From: Bacteroidota bacterium
GTDB lineage: Bacteria; Bacteroidota; Bacteroidia; Chitinophagales; LD1
Assembly (NCBI GenBank): GCA_947476645.1
Contig: CANJRM010000001.1
Span: 25,205 to 89,204 of the forward strand
Length of the DNA stretch: 64,000 nt
Direction of reading: 5' to 3'
The position numbers were made by a program, and so were the translations under genes. Under the pieces are notes generated by a model. The model did no database searches. It was not told where the DNA came from and worked only from the letters and a program-made list of their open reading frames with translations. Below, piece after piece: positions 39,330-47,597 of the stretch (position 1 is its first letter; the number at the start of each line of letters is the position of its first letter).

Positions 39330-40976
39330 CTATTTGCTTTCGTCCTTTGTGCCTTCCTCTGTCGTTTCGGTCAGTCTCATTTTAATGTTGTATTTGTAAA
39401 GAATGCGTTGGAAACGGTCCTCATTTACAATGTTTCTAAAAAAAGCGTCTTTGGAAAATTCCCGCTGTATTTTCTCGTTTTTAAATAAAGCCCTATCTAA
39501 ATTTAAATAAAATTCAGGAATATTGTTTTGAATGAGTTTTATTTTAGCCAATAGGTAGAGAGCTTCCTTTGAGTTTGGTCTTAATTCAAGAGATCGATAT
39601 ACATGTCTGCCAGCCAATTCTGATAAATTTTTCTGTTTAAAAAAATATTCTGCTGCCTGCAAATGAATTTTCCAGTTTTTATCATCCAGTTTTAATGCTA
39701 ATTTAAGGTCTTCAAAAGCTTCAGTTTCTTTTTTTAGTGCCAAATAAATATTAGAACGAATTGCATAGTAAGTTCCACTATGTTGATTTAGTTCAATAGC
39801 CTTATTTATGTGCTTCAAAGCTTCCTCATACCTATTTAGTTGGCTATAAAAATTCGCAATAACTGAATAGTTGTTTTGTTCATTACCATTTTTTTCAATA
39901 GCTATATTGTAATCTTCTATTGCTTTTTGGATTTGCCCTAATTGGAAATAAATCCTTGCCCTTGACATATAATAAATGTCATTTTCTGGCACAAGCAAAA
40001 TACAATCAGTCAGGAGTTGTAGACGTTTTGTTAAATCCTGAGTGATAAGATGTTCTTTATACAGACTTTCGGCTCTTTTTTTCCTTTTAAAACTTTCATA
40101 ATGATCATGTTCAAAATCATCCTCTAATAATTTATCAAAGAAGCTTTGATAATCATCAGAAATTCGAGTGTTCTCATCCATTTTTAATGTTTCTTCCCAT
40201 TCTAACTCTGGATCTGAATGAATAATGGATAATCCCTCAGATTCAATATCCATTTGCGATATTTCGAACTCAATATCTTGAAGGGTAAAAAATTCTCTGT
40301 CTCTAGAATCAGGATTAGGGTCGTCCGGCAATCGACTTAATATAAAATGAATTTTCTTTTTTGCATTGTTATTAGCTGGGATAAGGTTATTTTTAAGAAT
40401 CGACTTCGCTACATGCGAAGAGCCTAAGATATTTTCGCGATTATTGGCTAACAATATTACTACTTCATCGGCTAAAATGTCTATAGCAATACCTGACAAT
40501 TCGCTTATTCCTGTTCTTGAATCTACTAAAAGATAGTCTGGTTTTATCTCTCTTTCTATCAATGCCTTTAAATGAAGGATAATTGGCACCCCAATAGGAG
40601 CAACTCCATAAAAAAGTTTTTTCCAATCAATATTGGAAAGTGATCTCCAATAGCTCGAAAGGTTGATTTTACCTGCAGGAATTAAGGACAACTGGGAATG
40701 CTGTATATCGCTATAATGAATTTTTACGCAATAGTCCTTAATAGATGAGATAGGGTTATCCGTTTCCCTTTCGGACTGGCATATAAAATCAACCACTCCG
40801 TTTTGAATAGTGCCAATATCTAAGGCATCAAATTTATAAGGTAAACCAGGTGCCTCTAAATCAAAATCCAACATGCAGACATTTTTGCCAAATTCAGCCA
40901 AACGCTTCGCTATATTAGCTAGTATTAATGATCTACCAACGCCCCCCTTATAAGAGTAAAAGGTTATTGTTTTCAT
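39330..40976 (-). CDS. KGGVGR-type MinD/ParA-like ATPase with TPR repeats
   Basis: 548 aa. MKTITFYSYKGGVGRSLILANIAKRLAEFG opens a deviant-Walker-A ATPase, but the P-loop Lys is Arg (residues 10-16, KGGVGRS). LLVDSRTGISELSGIAIDIL is the Walker-B-like block, with DSRTG typical of this subgroup. From about residue 300 onwards it has five or more TPR units (YYMSRARIYFQLGQIQKAIEDYNIAIEK; YSVIANFYSQLNRYEEALKHINKAIEL; YYAIRSNIYLALKKETEAFEDLKLALKL). Such ATPases are often found in bacterial conflict systems. Its ATG overlaps the XRE gene stop by 4 nt. Last gene of the three-gene operon. Confidence 0.85.
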   Translation of the reverse strand: MKTITFYSYKGGVGRSLILANIAKRLAEFGKNVCMLDFDLEAPGLPYKFDALDIGTIQNGVVDFICQSERETDNPISSIKDYCVKIHYSDIQHSQLSLIPAGKINLSSYWRSLSNIDWKKLFYGVAPIGVPIILHLKALIEREIKPDYLLVDSRTGISELSGIAIDILADEVVILLANNRENILGSSHVAKSILKNNLIPANNNAKKKIHFILSRLPDDPNPDSRDREFFTLQDIEFEISQMDIESEGLSIIHSDPELEWEETLKMDENTRISDDYQSFFDKLLEDDFEHDHYESFKRKKRAESLYKEHLITQDLTKRLQLLTDCILLVPENDIYYMSRARIYFQLGQIQKAIEDYNIAIEKNGNEQNNYSVIANFYSQLNRYEEALKHINKAIELNQHSGTYYAIRSNIYLALKKETEAFEDLKLALKLDDKNWKIHLQAAEYFFKQKNLSELAGRHVYRSLELRPNSKEALYLLAKIKLIQNNIPEFYLNLDRALFKNEKIQREFSKDAFFRNIVNEDRFQRILYKYNIKMRLTETTEEGTKDESK

Positions 40977-41542
40977 GCCACTTGTTCGTTCGGTTCATCA
41001 AAACTAAAGAAACCATTTTCTGAAATATTTTGTTGCAACCTAATCCGGTCTTCGCTGGTGTATCGCTGTGGCAAATAATATTGCAAATGTCCTAATTGAG
41101 AGCATTGTTCGTTACTCAATAAATTTACTACAGCATAAAATTTATCATTTATATCCAGCGCTGAAGCAATTTGAGTGAGTGTTCCAAACTTCACCTCTTG
41201 ATAATCGTTTGCTTCATACTTCTGTATTTGTTGCGCATGTAAATCTGCCTTTTCCGCTAATTCTTCCTGAGTTAATCCTTTAGCTATCCTTGCCTTAATA
41301 AGCATGTCCGATAAATTACTGAACGTCTTACAGATAATATTTGTTTTATCACCATTCTTGTAATCTTCATACTCCAATAATTCGTCTTCAATTTCTTCAA
41401 TCAGAGAAGACAAAGCTTCGCCATCTGATTTAAACTGAATTGAGTTTTTATCTAAATCAGAAGCTAGCAACTTATTAAGTTGAGTTTGATATTCCAAAAG
41501 CGTGACTTGGCGCTTACGGAAATGTGATTCGTTTTTTATCAT
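40973..41542 (-). CDS. XRE-family HTH regulator with helical N-extension
   Basis: 189 aa. Residues of about 75-135 form a Cro/C1-type HTH: LIKARIAKGLTQEELAEKADLHAQQIQKYEANDYQEVKFGTLTQIASALDI. The first 70 residues are charged and helical (SLIEEIEDELLEYEDYKNG), possibly a dimer or partner interface. The C-terminal 55 residues show no named motif. Overlaps both neighbours by 4 nt, so translation is coupled across all three genes. Likely either autoregulator of the operon or antitoxin-like partner. Confidence 0.85.
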   Translation of the reverse strand: MIKNESHFRKRQVTLLEYQTQLNKLLASDLDKNSIQFKSDGEALSSLIEEIEDELLEYEDYKNGDKTNIICKTFSNLSDMLIKARIAKGLTQEELAEKADLHAQQIQKYEANDYQEVKFGTLTQIASALDINDKFYAVVNLLSNEQCSQLGHLQYYLPQRYTSEDRIRLQQNISENGFFSFDEPNEQVA

Positions 41543-42003
41543 AGATTGTCGATATTAATTTCTACAATTCCCTTAGATAAGGTACGTGATTTTGGTCTGT
41601 CATCTTGTTGAAATGTATCTAGAAATGTTTTCCCATTATCCGCATTTATTAATCCTGCTCTGAAAAACTCGCCTAGAAATTCTTTTTTTTGTAATGCTCT
41701 TTTATTGTCAAACTTGAAAAATGTAAAACACATTTTATAGCACTCATCTAAGTCTAATCCTGCATCATCCCAAACTACATCATAATCTCCGGGAACAGGT
41801 TTATCATCGCGTAAAAAACTCCCATCCAGAAAAATTCGCTTACAACCAAAATCTTTTAAAATAGAAATAGCATCTTTCAATTTGCATAACATTTTTTTTC
41901 GTTCAGGGCTATAGCCAAATCTTGCTACTACCTCCTGCAATGAATCTGCCAAATGAATTCCTGGTGGTAAATAATGGGTTTCAGAGTCATTTGGGGGTAT
42001 CAT
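41539..42003 (-). CDS. DUF6932-type nucleotidyltransferase-like protein
   Basis: 154 aa. The segment IFLDGSFLRDDKPVPGDYDVVWDD has the nucleotidyltransferase signature: Gly61-Ser62, then Asp73-Tyr-Asp75, with a third acidic residue possible further on. The opening MIPPNDSETHYLPPGIHLAD is also typical of DUF6932 proteins. Such folds transfer NMP to RNA, protein or antibiotics, and minimal versions act as toxins in toxin-antitoxin and abortive systems. The target is unknown. First gene of the operon, preceded by a putative promoter at 42034-42063. Confidence 0.75.
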   Translation of the reverse strand: MIPPNDSETHYLPPGIHLADSLQEVVARFGYSPERKKMLCKLKDAISILKDFGCKRIFLDGSFLRDDKPVPGDYDVVWDDAGLDLDECYKMCFTFFKFDNKRALQKKEFLGEFFRAGLINADNGKTFLDTFQQDDRPKSRTLSKGIVEINIDNL

Positions 42004-42033
42004 TCACAACGATTTTCTTGTGTATATGTTGCG

Positions 42034-42063
42034 CAAAGTAGGTTTAAAATCTAAAATTCAAAA
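42034..42063 (-). promoter_or_regulatory. Putative promoter of the three-gene operon
   Basis: On the minus strand TACTTTG (plus 42034-42040) resembles the -7 box TAnnTTTG with one nucleotide missing between TA and TTTG; TTTTG lies 18 nt upstream (plus-strand CAAAA at 42059-42063). The remaining gap up to 42241 (238 bp in all, 42004-42241) holds a TTCGCCC-8nt-GGGCGAA hairpin at 42128-42149 but no gene. Confidence 0.4.
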
Positions 42064-42241
42064 TAATTGCGGCAATAATGATCAAAAAATTAAGACTAAA
42101 CAATAAAAAAGTTGTGAATAAATTGTTTTCGCCCATTCTTTAGGGCGAAGAGAGTTTTTTGCCCATTGATTCCTCAAATTTCCCCGCTTTTGTCCAAATG
42201 GGGTCTAAGCCTCGGGTTATTGTTGTAGAGATCATTTAAAC

Positions 42242-42691
42242 CTACCCCTCACTCCTCAACTCACTATAAACACACCGCGCCAATGCCACGGGCTCCTGGT
42301 TTTCGTCCTGATATAATTCCACATCTACCTTTATTATTGTTTTGCCGTTCTTGATGGTTCTGGCTTTAGCATAAATATCTTTTTTAACCGCCCCGTGCAG
42401 ATAATCCATACGCATGTCAATGGTGTTAATGCGGTCGAGCGGTGAATGCAGCGCGGTGGTTCCGGCAATTCCTCCGGCAGTATCGGCAATGCTTGCCAAA
42501 AAACCGCCATGCCAGCGCCCTTGGATAAAGTCTCCAATGAAATCATCTTTAAACGGCACGCGCAGCAGCGTGTAACCCGATTTTATTTCAATTATTTCTA
42601 TCCCCAATATTTTGTTGGCAGGCATCAACTCATGAATGCCGTGTTTAATCAAGTCCAGTTTCTCCTGTTCGTTTTTGTAAGCTATATCCAT
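42242..42691 (-). CDS. PaaI-type hotdog thioesterase
   Basis: 149 aa hotdog-fold acyl-CoA thioesterase. HGGFLASIADTAGGIAGTTALHSPLDRINTIDMRMDYLHGAVKKDIYAKARTIKNGKTIIKVDVELYQDENQEPVALA is the usual pattern, with the catalytic acidic residue in the ADTAGG helix and HGG at its start. It probably hydrolyses phenylacetyl- or other aryl/acyl-CoA. Divergent from the MBL gene, whose start is only 39 bp away. Confidence 0.88.
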   Translation of the reverse strand: MDIAYKNEQEKLDLIKHGIHELMPANKILGIEIIEIKSGYTLLRVPFKDDFIGDFIQGRWHGGFLASIADTAGGIAGTTALHSPLDRINTIDMRMDYLHGAVKKDIYAKARTIKNGKTIIKVDVELYQDENQEPVALARCVYSELRSEG

Positions 42692-42730
42692 GGCGCAAAT
42701 CTATTGTTTAAAATTTCCCTTCTTCGCCCC

Positions 42731-43558
42731 ATGTCCCTTTTCATCGCATCTTTAAACAGCGGCAGTAACGGCAATTGCTATTATGTAGGTAATGAGCGCG
42801 AAGCCGTGCTGGTAGATGCGGGCATCAGTTGCCGCGAAACCGAAAAACGCATGGCTAAACTAGGGCTGGAGATGGGGAAAGTAAAGGCCATTTTTATTTC
42901 GCACGAGCATGGCGACCATATAGGCGGCTTGCCTATGCTCGCAAAAAAATATCATTTGCCTGTTTATATAAGTGCCGCTACGCTACGAAGCAGCGGAATG
43001 ATTTTGCCAAAAGAATTGGTGCGCGATATAAGCACCACCCCTATAAGCATAGGTGCACTGCGCGTAACAGCTTTTGAAAAACTGCACGATGCTGCCGACC
43101 CTTACAGTTTTATTATTGAAGGCAACGCAGTAAAAATTGGTGTACTTACCGATATAGGCAAGGTGTGCAAACAAACCATTCATTATTTCAAACAATGCCA
43201 TGCGGTTTTTCTCGAAAGTAATTACGATGAAGAAATGCTGGAGAAAGGCGGTTATCCTCAGCGGCTGCAACAACGCATACGCGGAGGCAAAGGACATTTA
43301 TCAAACTTTGAAGCACTCGATTTGTTTGTGGGGCACCGCGCACCGTATTTGAGTCATTTACTTTTGTCGCATCTTTCAGAACACAATAACAGCCCCGAAG
43401 TGGCGCTCGATGTATTCAGTGCGTTTGCCGATGAACTCACCATTGCCGTGGCATCGCGCTATCAGGAAAGCCCCGTTTATCATATTCAGCACAACGAAAC
43501 TTTTTCTGCGAATAAAAATCTGGTGCCGTTTCAAACGGTGCAGTATTCACTGTTTTAA
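42731..43558 (+). CDS. MBL-fold metallohydrolase (YycJ/WalJ-like)
   Basis: 275 aa from the ATG at 42731 (MSLFIASLNSGSNGNCYYVGNEREAVLVDAGISCRETEKRM). The long in-frame upstream part lies antisense to the thioesterase gene and is not coding. Metal-binding motif FISHEHGDHIGG (HxHxDH) at about residues 57-68, further ligands in VLTDIGK and LLSHLSEHNN. Matches the single-domain WalJ/YycJ family, some members of which are 5'-3' DNA exonucleases. Independent of the kmo gene, which starts 50 bp downstream. Confidence 0.88.
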   Translation: MSLFIASLNSGSNGNCYYVGNEREAVLVDAGISCRETEKRMAKLGLEMGKVKAIFISHEHGDHIGGLPMLAKKYHLPVYISAATLRSSGMILPKELVRDISTTPISIGALRVTAFEKLHDAADPYSFIIEGNAVKIGVLTDIGKVCKQTIHYFKQCHAVFLESNYDEEMLEKGGYPQRLQQRIRGGKGHLSNFEALDLFVGHRAPYLSHLLLSHLSEHNNSPEVALDVFSAFADELTIAVASRYQESPVYHIQHNETFSANKNLVPFQTVQYSLF

Positions 43559-43607
43559 ATCATGGGTAATCATTTCCCCATTTGCCGAAAATCTTCACTT
43601 TCGTATC

Positions 43608-44957
43608 ATGCAAAAAAACATAACCATAGTAGGCGCGGGTTTGGTGGGCTCTATGCTTGCCTGTTACCTGAGCAAGCGCGGTCATAAAGTAAGTGTATAT
43701 GAGCGCAGAGGCGATATGCGCAAAGTGGGATACATAGGAGGGCGCTCCATTAATTTGGCGTTGAGCTATCGCGGCTGGAAAGCGCTCAGCAAAATAGGTT
43801 TGGACAAAGCGGTGACCGACATGGTAATACCCATGCACGGGCGAATGATTCATGACCTCAATGGCAATACGCAACTAACACCTTACGGCAAAGAAGGACA
43901 GGCAATTTTTTCGGTGAGCCGTGGCGATTTGAATCGCCTGATGGTGGAAGAAGCAGAGAAATTTAAGGACGTGCATTTTTATTTTGACCACCGCTGCACC
44001 GCCATTGATTTTGATAAAAACAAAATAACTTTTGAAAAACCCGATGGCGAAAATGTGAGCGTGGACAATGCCGAAATTATTTTTGGTGCCGATGGGGCTT
44101 TCAGCGAAGTGCGCTATAAAATGCAAACCACGCCTAACTTTAATCTGCATCAGCAATACGAACCTTATGCTTATAAAGAGTTGCACATTCCACCGGGCGA
44201 AGGCGGCAAACATTTAATGGAGAAAAACGCGCTGCACATTTGGCCGCGCGGAAACTTTATGATGATTGCGCTGCCCAACATGGATGGAAGTTTTACAGTT
44301 ACACTCTTTGCACCAATGGAAGGAGAAAATTCATTCGGTTCATTGAAAACCGATGCCGATGTAACTGCTTTCTTCAAAAAACATTTTCCCGATTCGCTGC
44401 TGCTTATGCCGGAGCTGAATAAAACATTTAATGAAAATCCTACTTCATCGCTCGTTACCATTCGCTGTTTTCCGTGGGTGTATAAAAACGCAGCCCTTAT
44501 TGGCGATGCGGCTCATGCCATTGTGCCGTTCTACGGACAGGGAATGATTTGCGGTTTTGAAGATGTAAAGGAACTTGATGAAATACTCGATGCCACGAAT
44601 GAAGACTGGAGCACCGCGCTCGATCAATATCAGCATCAGCGCAAACCCAATGGCGATGCCATTCTCGAACTGGCTTTACACAACTATGTAGAAATGCGCG
44701 ACCTCAGTGGCCGTAAAGATTTTCAGCTGCGCACACAAATAGAAAAGCGCATTGCCGAAAAATTTGCTCCGCGGTTTATGACCCATTACAGCATGGTGGT
44801 GTTTAGCGACCTCAGTTATAACGAAGCAAAACTTCGTGGCGAAAAACAAAACGAACTGCTTGACAAAATAATGGCACTGCCCGATATTGAACAACGCTGG
44901 CAAAGCGAGGATGTTTTGCAAATGGCAGAAAACTGGATAGCCGCCAACCCCGCTTAA
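43608..44957 (+). CDS. kmo: Kynurenine 3-monooxygenase
   Basis: Hydroxylates L-kynurenine to 3-hydroxykynurenine with FAD and NADPH. 449 aa from the ATG at 43608 (MQKNITIVGAGLVGSMLACYLSKRGHKVSVYERRGDMRKVG). GxGxxG (GAGLVG) binds FAD, VGYIGGRSINLALSYRGWKAL is the diagnostic Kmo block, and ALIGDAAHAIVPFYGQGMICGFED is the second FAD motif. The C-terminal region is helical (TALDQYQHQRKPNGDAILELALHNYVEMRD). Together with kynA at 57126 it implies tryptophan degradation or the de novo NAD route. Confidence 0.95.
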   Translation: MQKNITIVGAGLVGSMLACYLSKRGHKVSVYERRGDMRKVGYIGGRSINLALSYRGWKALSKIGLDKAVTDMVIPMHGRMIHDLNGNTQLTPYGKEGQAIFSVSRGDLNRLMVEEAEKFKDVHFYFDHRCTAIDFDKNKITFEKPDGENVSVDNAEIIFGADGAFSEVRYKMQTTPNFNLHQQYEPYAYKELHIPPGEGGKHLMEKNALHIWPRGNFMMIALPNMDGSFTVTLFAPMEGENSFGSLKTDADVTAFFKKHFPDSLLLMPELNKTFNENPTSSLVTIRCFPWVYKNAALIGDAAHAIVPFYGQGMICGFEDVKELDEILDATNEDWSTALDQYQHQRKPNGDAILELALHNYVEMRDLSGRKDFQLRTQIEKRIAEKFAPRFMTHYSMVVFSDLSYNEAKLRGEKQNELLDKIMALPDIEQRWQSEDVLQMAENWIAANPA

Positions 44958-44990
44958 CTTTTGTATCTGTATCTTCGTCTTATCATTAAA

Positions 44991-47108
44991 ATGAATTTTC
45001 TAAAGCGATTTATGAGTAAATCCGTTTCGTTATTTTTTGCGTTCTGCTTTTTGTTGACTTCAACAAAATCGTTTTCTCAATTTACAGAAGAAGACAATCG
45101 AATATTAAATGAGTTTATCGTTATGCTGAAACCCGCGCATTCCATTGATGCGTTGTTGCAAAACACAATATCACTTAAAGTAAAAGAGGTGCTTTCACCG
45201 CGCATGAATATTTATTTGCTCGAAAGAAATTCAACAGAAACTCCCGATGATTTTTTGCTTTCACTCAAACGGAATGAGCATGTAAAACTGGCGCAGTTCA
45301 ATCATACAGGCATAAAAGAACGTTCACTTATTCCCAACGATTCGTATTTCAATCAGCAATGGAATATGCTCAATGCAGGACAAGGCGGTGGCTTGCCCGG
45401 TGCCGATATTCAGGCAACGGATGCCTGGGCAATTAATCACGATGCAGTAACCTGTGCAGGCGATTCAGTAGTGATTGCCATAGTTGACGGCACTATTGAT
45501 TTAAATCATGAAGACGTAAATTTTTTCACCAACTACAATGAGATTCCCGGCAATGGCATTGATGATGATGGCAACGGATACATTGATGATGTAAACGGAT
45601 GGAACAGTTATCAGAACAATGGCAATGTTCAAGGCACTAATGACCACACCATGCATCTTGCAGGAATTGCCGCAGCAAAAGGAGATGATAGCGTGGGTGT
45701 TGCAGGGGTTTGCTGGGGCGCAAAAATAATTCCGGTGATTTATGGAACCACAACAGAAAACAATGTGGTGAAGGCGTATGATTATGTACGCGAAATGCGT
45801 TTGCTTTACAACAGCACTTTTGGAACTAAGGGCGCTTACATAGTAGCAACCAATTCTTCATTTGGGATTGATTTCGGTACTCCTGCTGCGTATCCCATCT
45901 GGTGTCTGATGTATGACTCCATGGGGTATGTTGGAATTTTAAGTGCTGCTGCTACAGCCAATTTGAATATTGATGTAGATGTTCAGGGTGATATGCCTAC
46001 AACATGTCCGAGCAACTATTTAATAGCTGTCACAAACACCACACGAACCGATTCACGCAATTCAGCCGGTTATGGAAAAATAAATATTGACCTTGGTGCT
46101 CCGGGCACTATGATATATTCAACGGTTCATGGTAACGGATATGCGCTGAATACCGGCACCTCTATGGCAGCACCTCATGTAGCAGGCACAGTTGCCGCTA
46201 TGTATTCGGCTGCTTGTTGCGCACTGATTGATTATTCGTATGAGCATCCCGATGAAGCCGCTTTACTAATTCGCGATTATATTTTGCAAGGCACAGAGTG
46301 GCTTTCATCTATGAATAATATTACGACCACTAACGGACGGTTGAATTTATATCGTGCCATCATGAACCTCAATAAATACAATTGCGATTCCTGCGATTTC
46401 AGTATTGGTATAAACAAAACGGCTATCACCTGTAAAAACAGTAACGATGGCATGTTGAGTTTAGCGATTGATTCAGGGAGCTCTTCTGTCCATAATATTC
46501 TCTGGTCAGACACTTCTTCCAATGTAAATCTTTCAAACCGAGGCGAAGGCTTTTACACTGTAACTGTTACGGATAGCAGCAGCTGTTCGCGTTTTGCATC
46601 GGCTGAATTGCATAATCCCGATTCGGTTATTATCAGCAATGTAACTACACATGCCGCTGACTCAGCAAACGCAGGAACTATTGCTATAGGTGCATTTGCA
46701 TTCAATGAATCGTTGATGTATTCTATAGATGGGATTAACTACCAGTCAAACGCTATCTTCAGCATTCCTGCTAATGGAAACTATATCGTGTATGTACGAA
46801 ACACTTCGGGCTGTGTAGTGCAGCAAAATGTTTTGGTGAGTTCTGTAGATGAGTTGCAGGTTGCTGGTTATGAGTTAAATGTTTATCCAAATCCTGTGAG
46901 TGATGAGCTGACGGTTTACAGTTTACAGTTTACAGCAGAAAAAACAACACTTCAAATAGTTGATGCAACGGGAAGAAAAATTGCTGAAGCCATTCCGGCA
47001 ACTTCAAGCTTCAAACTTCAAACCACAAACTTCGCCAACGGAATTTATTTCCTCTCTACAGAATCAACGCACCAAAAACTCACCCGCAGGTTTGTGGTGA
47101 ATAAATAA
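44991..47108 (+). CDS. Subtilase (S8) protease with T9SS sorting domain
   Basis: 705 aa from the ATG at 44991 (MNFLKRFMSKSVSLFFAFCFLLTSTKSFSQ, signal peptide). Catalytic triad: Asp166 in IAIVDGTID, His219 in DHTMHLAG, Ser391 in NTGTSMAAPHVAG. His motif is HTMH where most subtilases have HGTH, so Gly and Thr are replaced. It is preceded by a short prodomain-like region and followed by two SprB-repeat-like modules (CDFSIGINKTAITCKNSNDGMLSLAI; NITTHAADSANAGTIAIGAFA). A sorting domain begins near YELNVYPNPVSDELTVYSLQF; part of it is encoded by word repeats. Surface or secreted protease. Confidence 0.9.
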   Translation: MNFLKRFMSKSVSLFFAFCFLLTSTKSFSQFTEEDNRILNEFIVMLKPAHSIDALLQNTISLKVKEVLSPRMNIYLLERNSTETPDDFLLSLKRNEHVKLAQFNHTGIKERSLIPNDSYFNQQWNMLNAGQGGGLPGADIQATDAWAINHDAVTCAGDSVVIAIVDGTIDLNHEDVNFFTNYNEIPGNGIDDDGNGYIDDVNGWNSYQNNGNVQGTNDHTMHLAGIAAAKGDDSVGVAGVCWGAKIIPVIYGTTTENNVVKAYDYVREMRLLYNSTFGTKGAYIVATNSSFGIDFGTPAAYPIWCLMYDSMGYVGILSAAATANLNIDVDVQGDMPTTCPSNYLIAVTNTTRTDSRNSAGYGKINIDLGAPGTMIYSTVHGNGYALNTGTSMAAPHVAGTVAAMYSAACCALIDYSYEHPDEAALLIRDYILQGTEWLSSMNNITTTNGRLNLYRAIMNLNKYNCDSCDFSIGINKTAITCKNSNDGMLSLAIDSGSSSVHNILWSDTSSNVNLSNRGEGFYTVTVTDSSSCSRFASAELHNPDSVIISNVTTHAADSANAGTIAIGAFAFNESLMYSIDGINYQSNAIFSIPANGNYIVYVRNTSGCVVQQNVLVSSVDELQVAGYELNVYPNPVSDELTVYSLQFTAEKTTLQIVDATGRKIAEAIPATSSFKLQTTNFANGIYFLSTESTHQKLTRRFVVNK

Positions 47109-47130
47109 ATTCGCCAACTCAATTGCTTTC

Positions 47131-47595
47131 ATGATTCTTAGAAAAACAATTCTTGCTTTTGTTTTCATACTCACAGTGTTCATTGCGTTTCCGCAGACTA
47201 AAAATCATTTCACCAAAAAGGATATGAAAAAGAATCCTGTGTGGATAGAAATGATAACCGATGAGCACGTCAATTATTTCGAAGCGCTCAAAGCATTTGA
47301 ATTGTATTTCACCGCGCACAAATTTCCGGTAATGGAAGAAGAAGAAATGGCGAGGAATGAAAAACTCAAAGAGCGCATTTTAAAAAGCGAAGCGAAATAC
47401 AAAAAGAAGAAGCGCAAAGAAATAATTGAACCCAATGAATCGGAAAAAGAAAAGCATGAAGAAGTAAAGCTCGCCTTCGAGGTAAAACGCTTTGAACACT
47501 GGGAAATGCAAACGCGTCCGTTTGTAAAAGAAGATGGAAGTGTAATGAGTGCAGAAGAGCAAATGAAGGTTTGGAAAGAATCAAAAGGCAAATAG
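47131..47595 (+). CDS. Small secreted charged protein, unknown function
   Basis: 154 aa: signal peptide MILRKTILAFVFILTVFIAFPQT, then a Lys/Glu-rich helical body (EALKAFELYFTAHKFPVMEEEEMARNEKLKERILKSEAKYKKKKRKEI). No named domain. It lies between two T9SS cargo genes, 22 bp after the protease and overlapping nothing, since the next gene's real start (47598) is 2 bp after its stop; the three form a likely operon. Role unknown. Confidence 0.8.
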   Translation: MILRKTILAFVFILTVFIAFPQTKNHFTKKDMKKNPVWIEMITDEHVNYFEALKAFELYFTAHKFPVMEEEEMARNEKLKERILKSEAKYKKKKRKEIIEPNESEKEKHEEVKLAFEVKRFEHWEMQTRPFVKEDGSVMSAEEQMKVWKESKGK

Positions 47596-47597
47596 AA

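Noticed and set aside
39330..42003. The three-gene operon as a plasmid partition (ParA/ParB) locus.
   Set aside because: The ATPase lacks the P-loop Lys and has TPRs, there is no ParB, and the surroundings are chromosomal.
42128..42160. TTCGCCC/GGGCGAA hairpin followed by GAGAGTTTTTT as a plus-strand terminator.
   Set aside because: No plus-strand gene ends upstream of it; the neighbouring genes are on the minus strand.
42446..42730. Longer N-terminus for the MBL hydrolase.
   Set aside because: It is antisense to the thioesterase gene and does not resemble the family; the ATG at 42731 gives the usual MBL start.
43410..43607. Longer N-terminus for kmo.
   Set aside because: It overlaps the end of the MBL gene in another frame; the GxGxxG motif needs the ATG at 43608.
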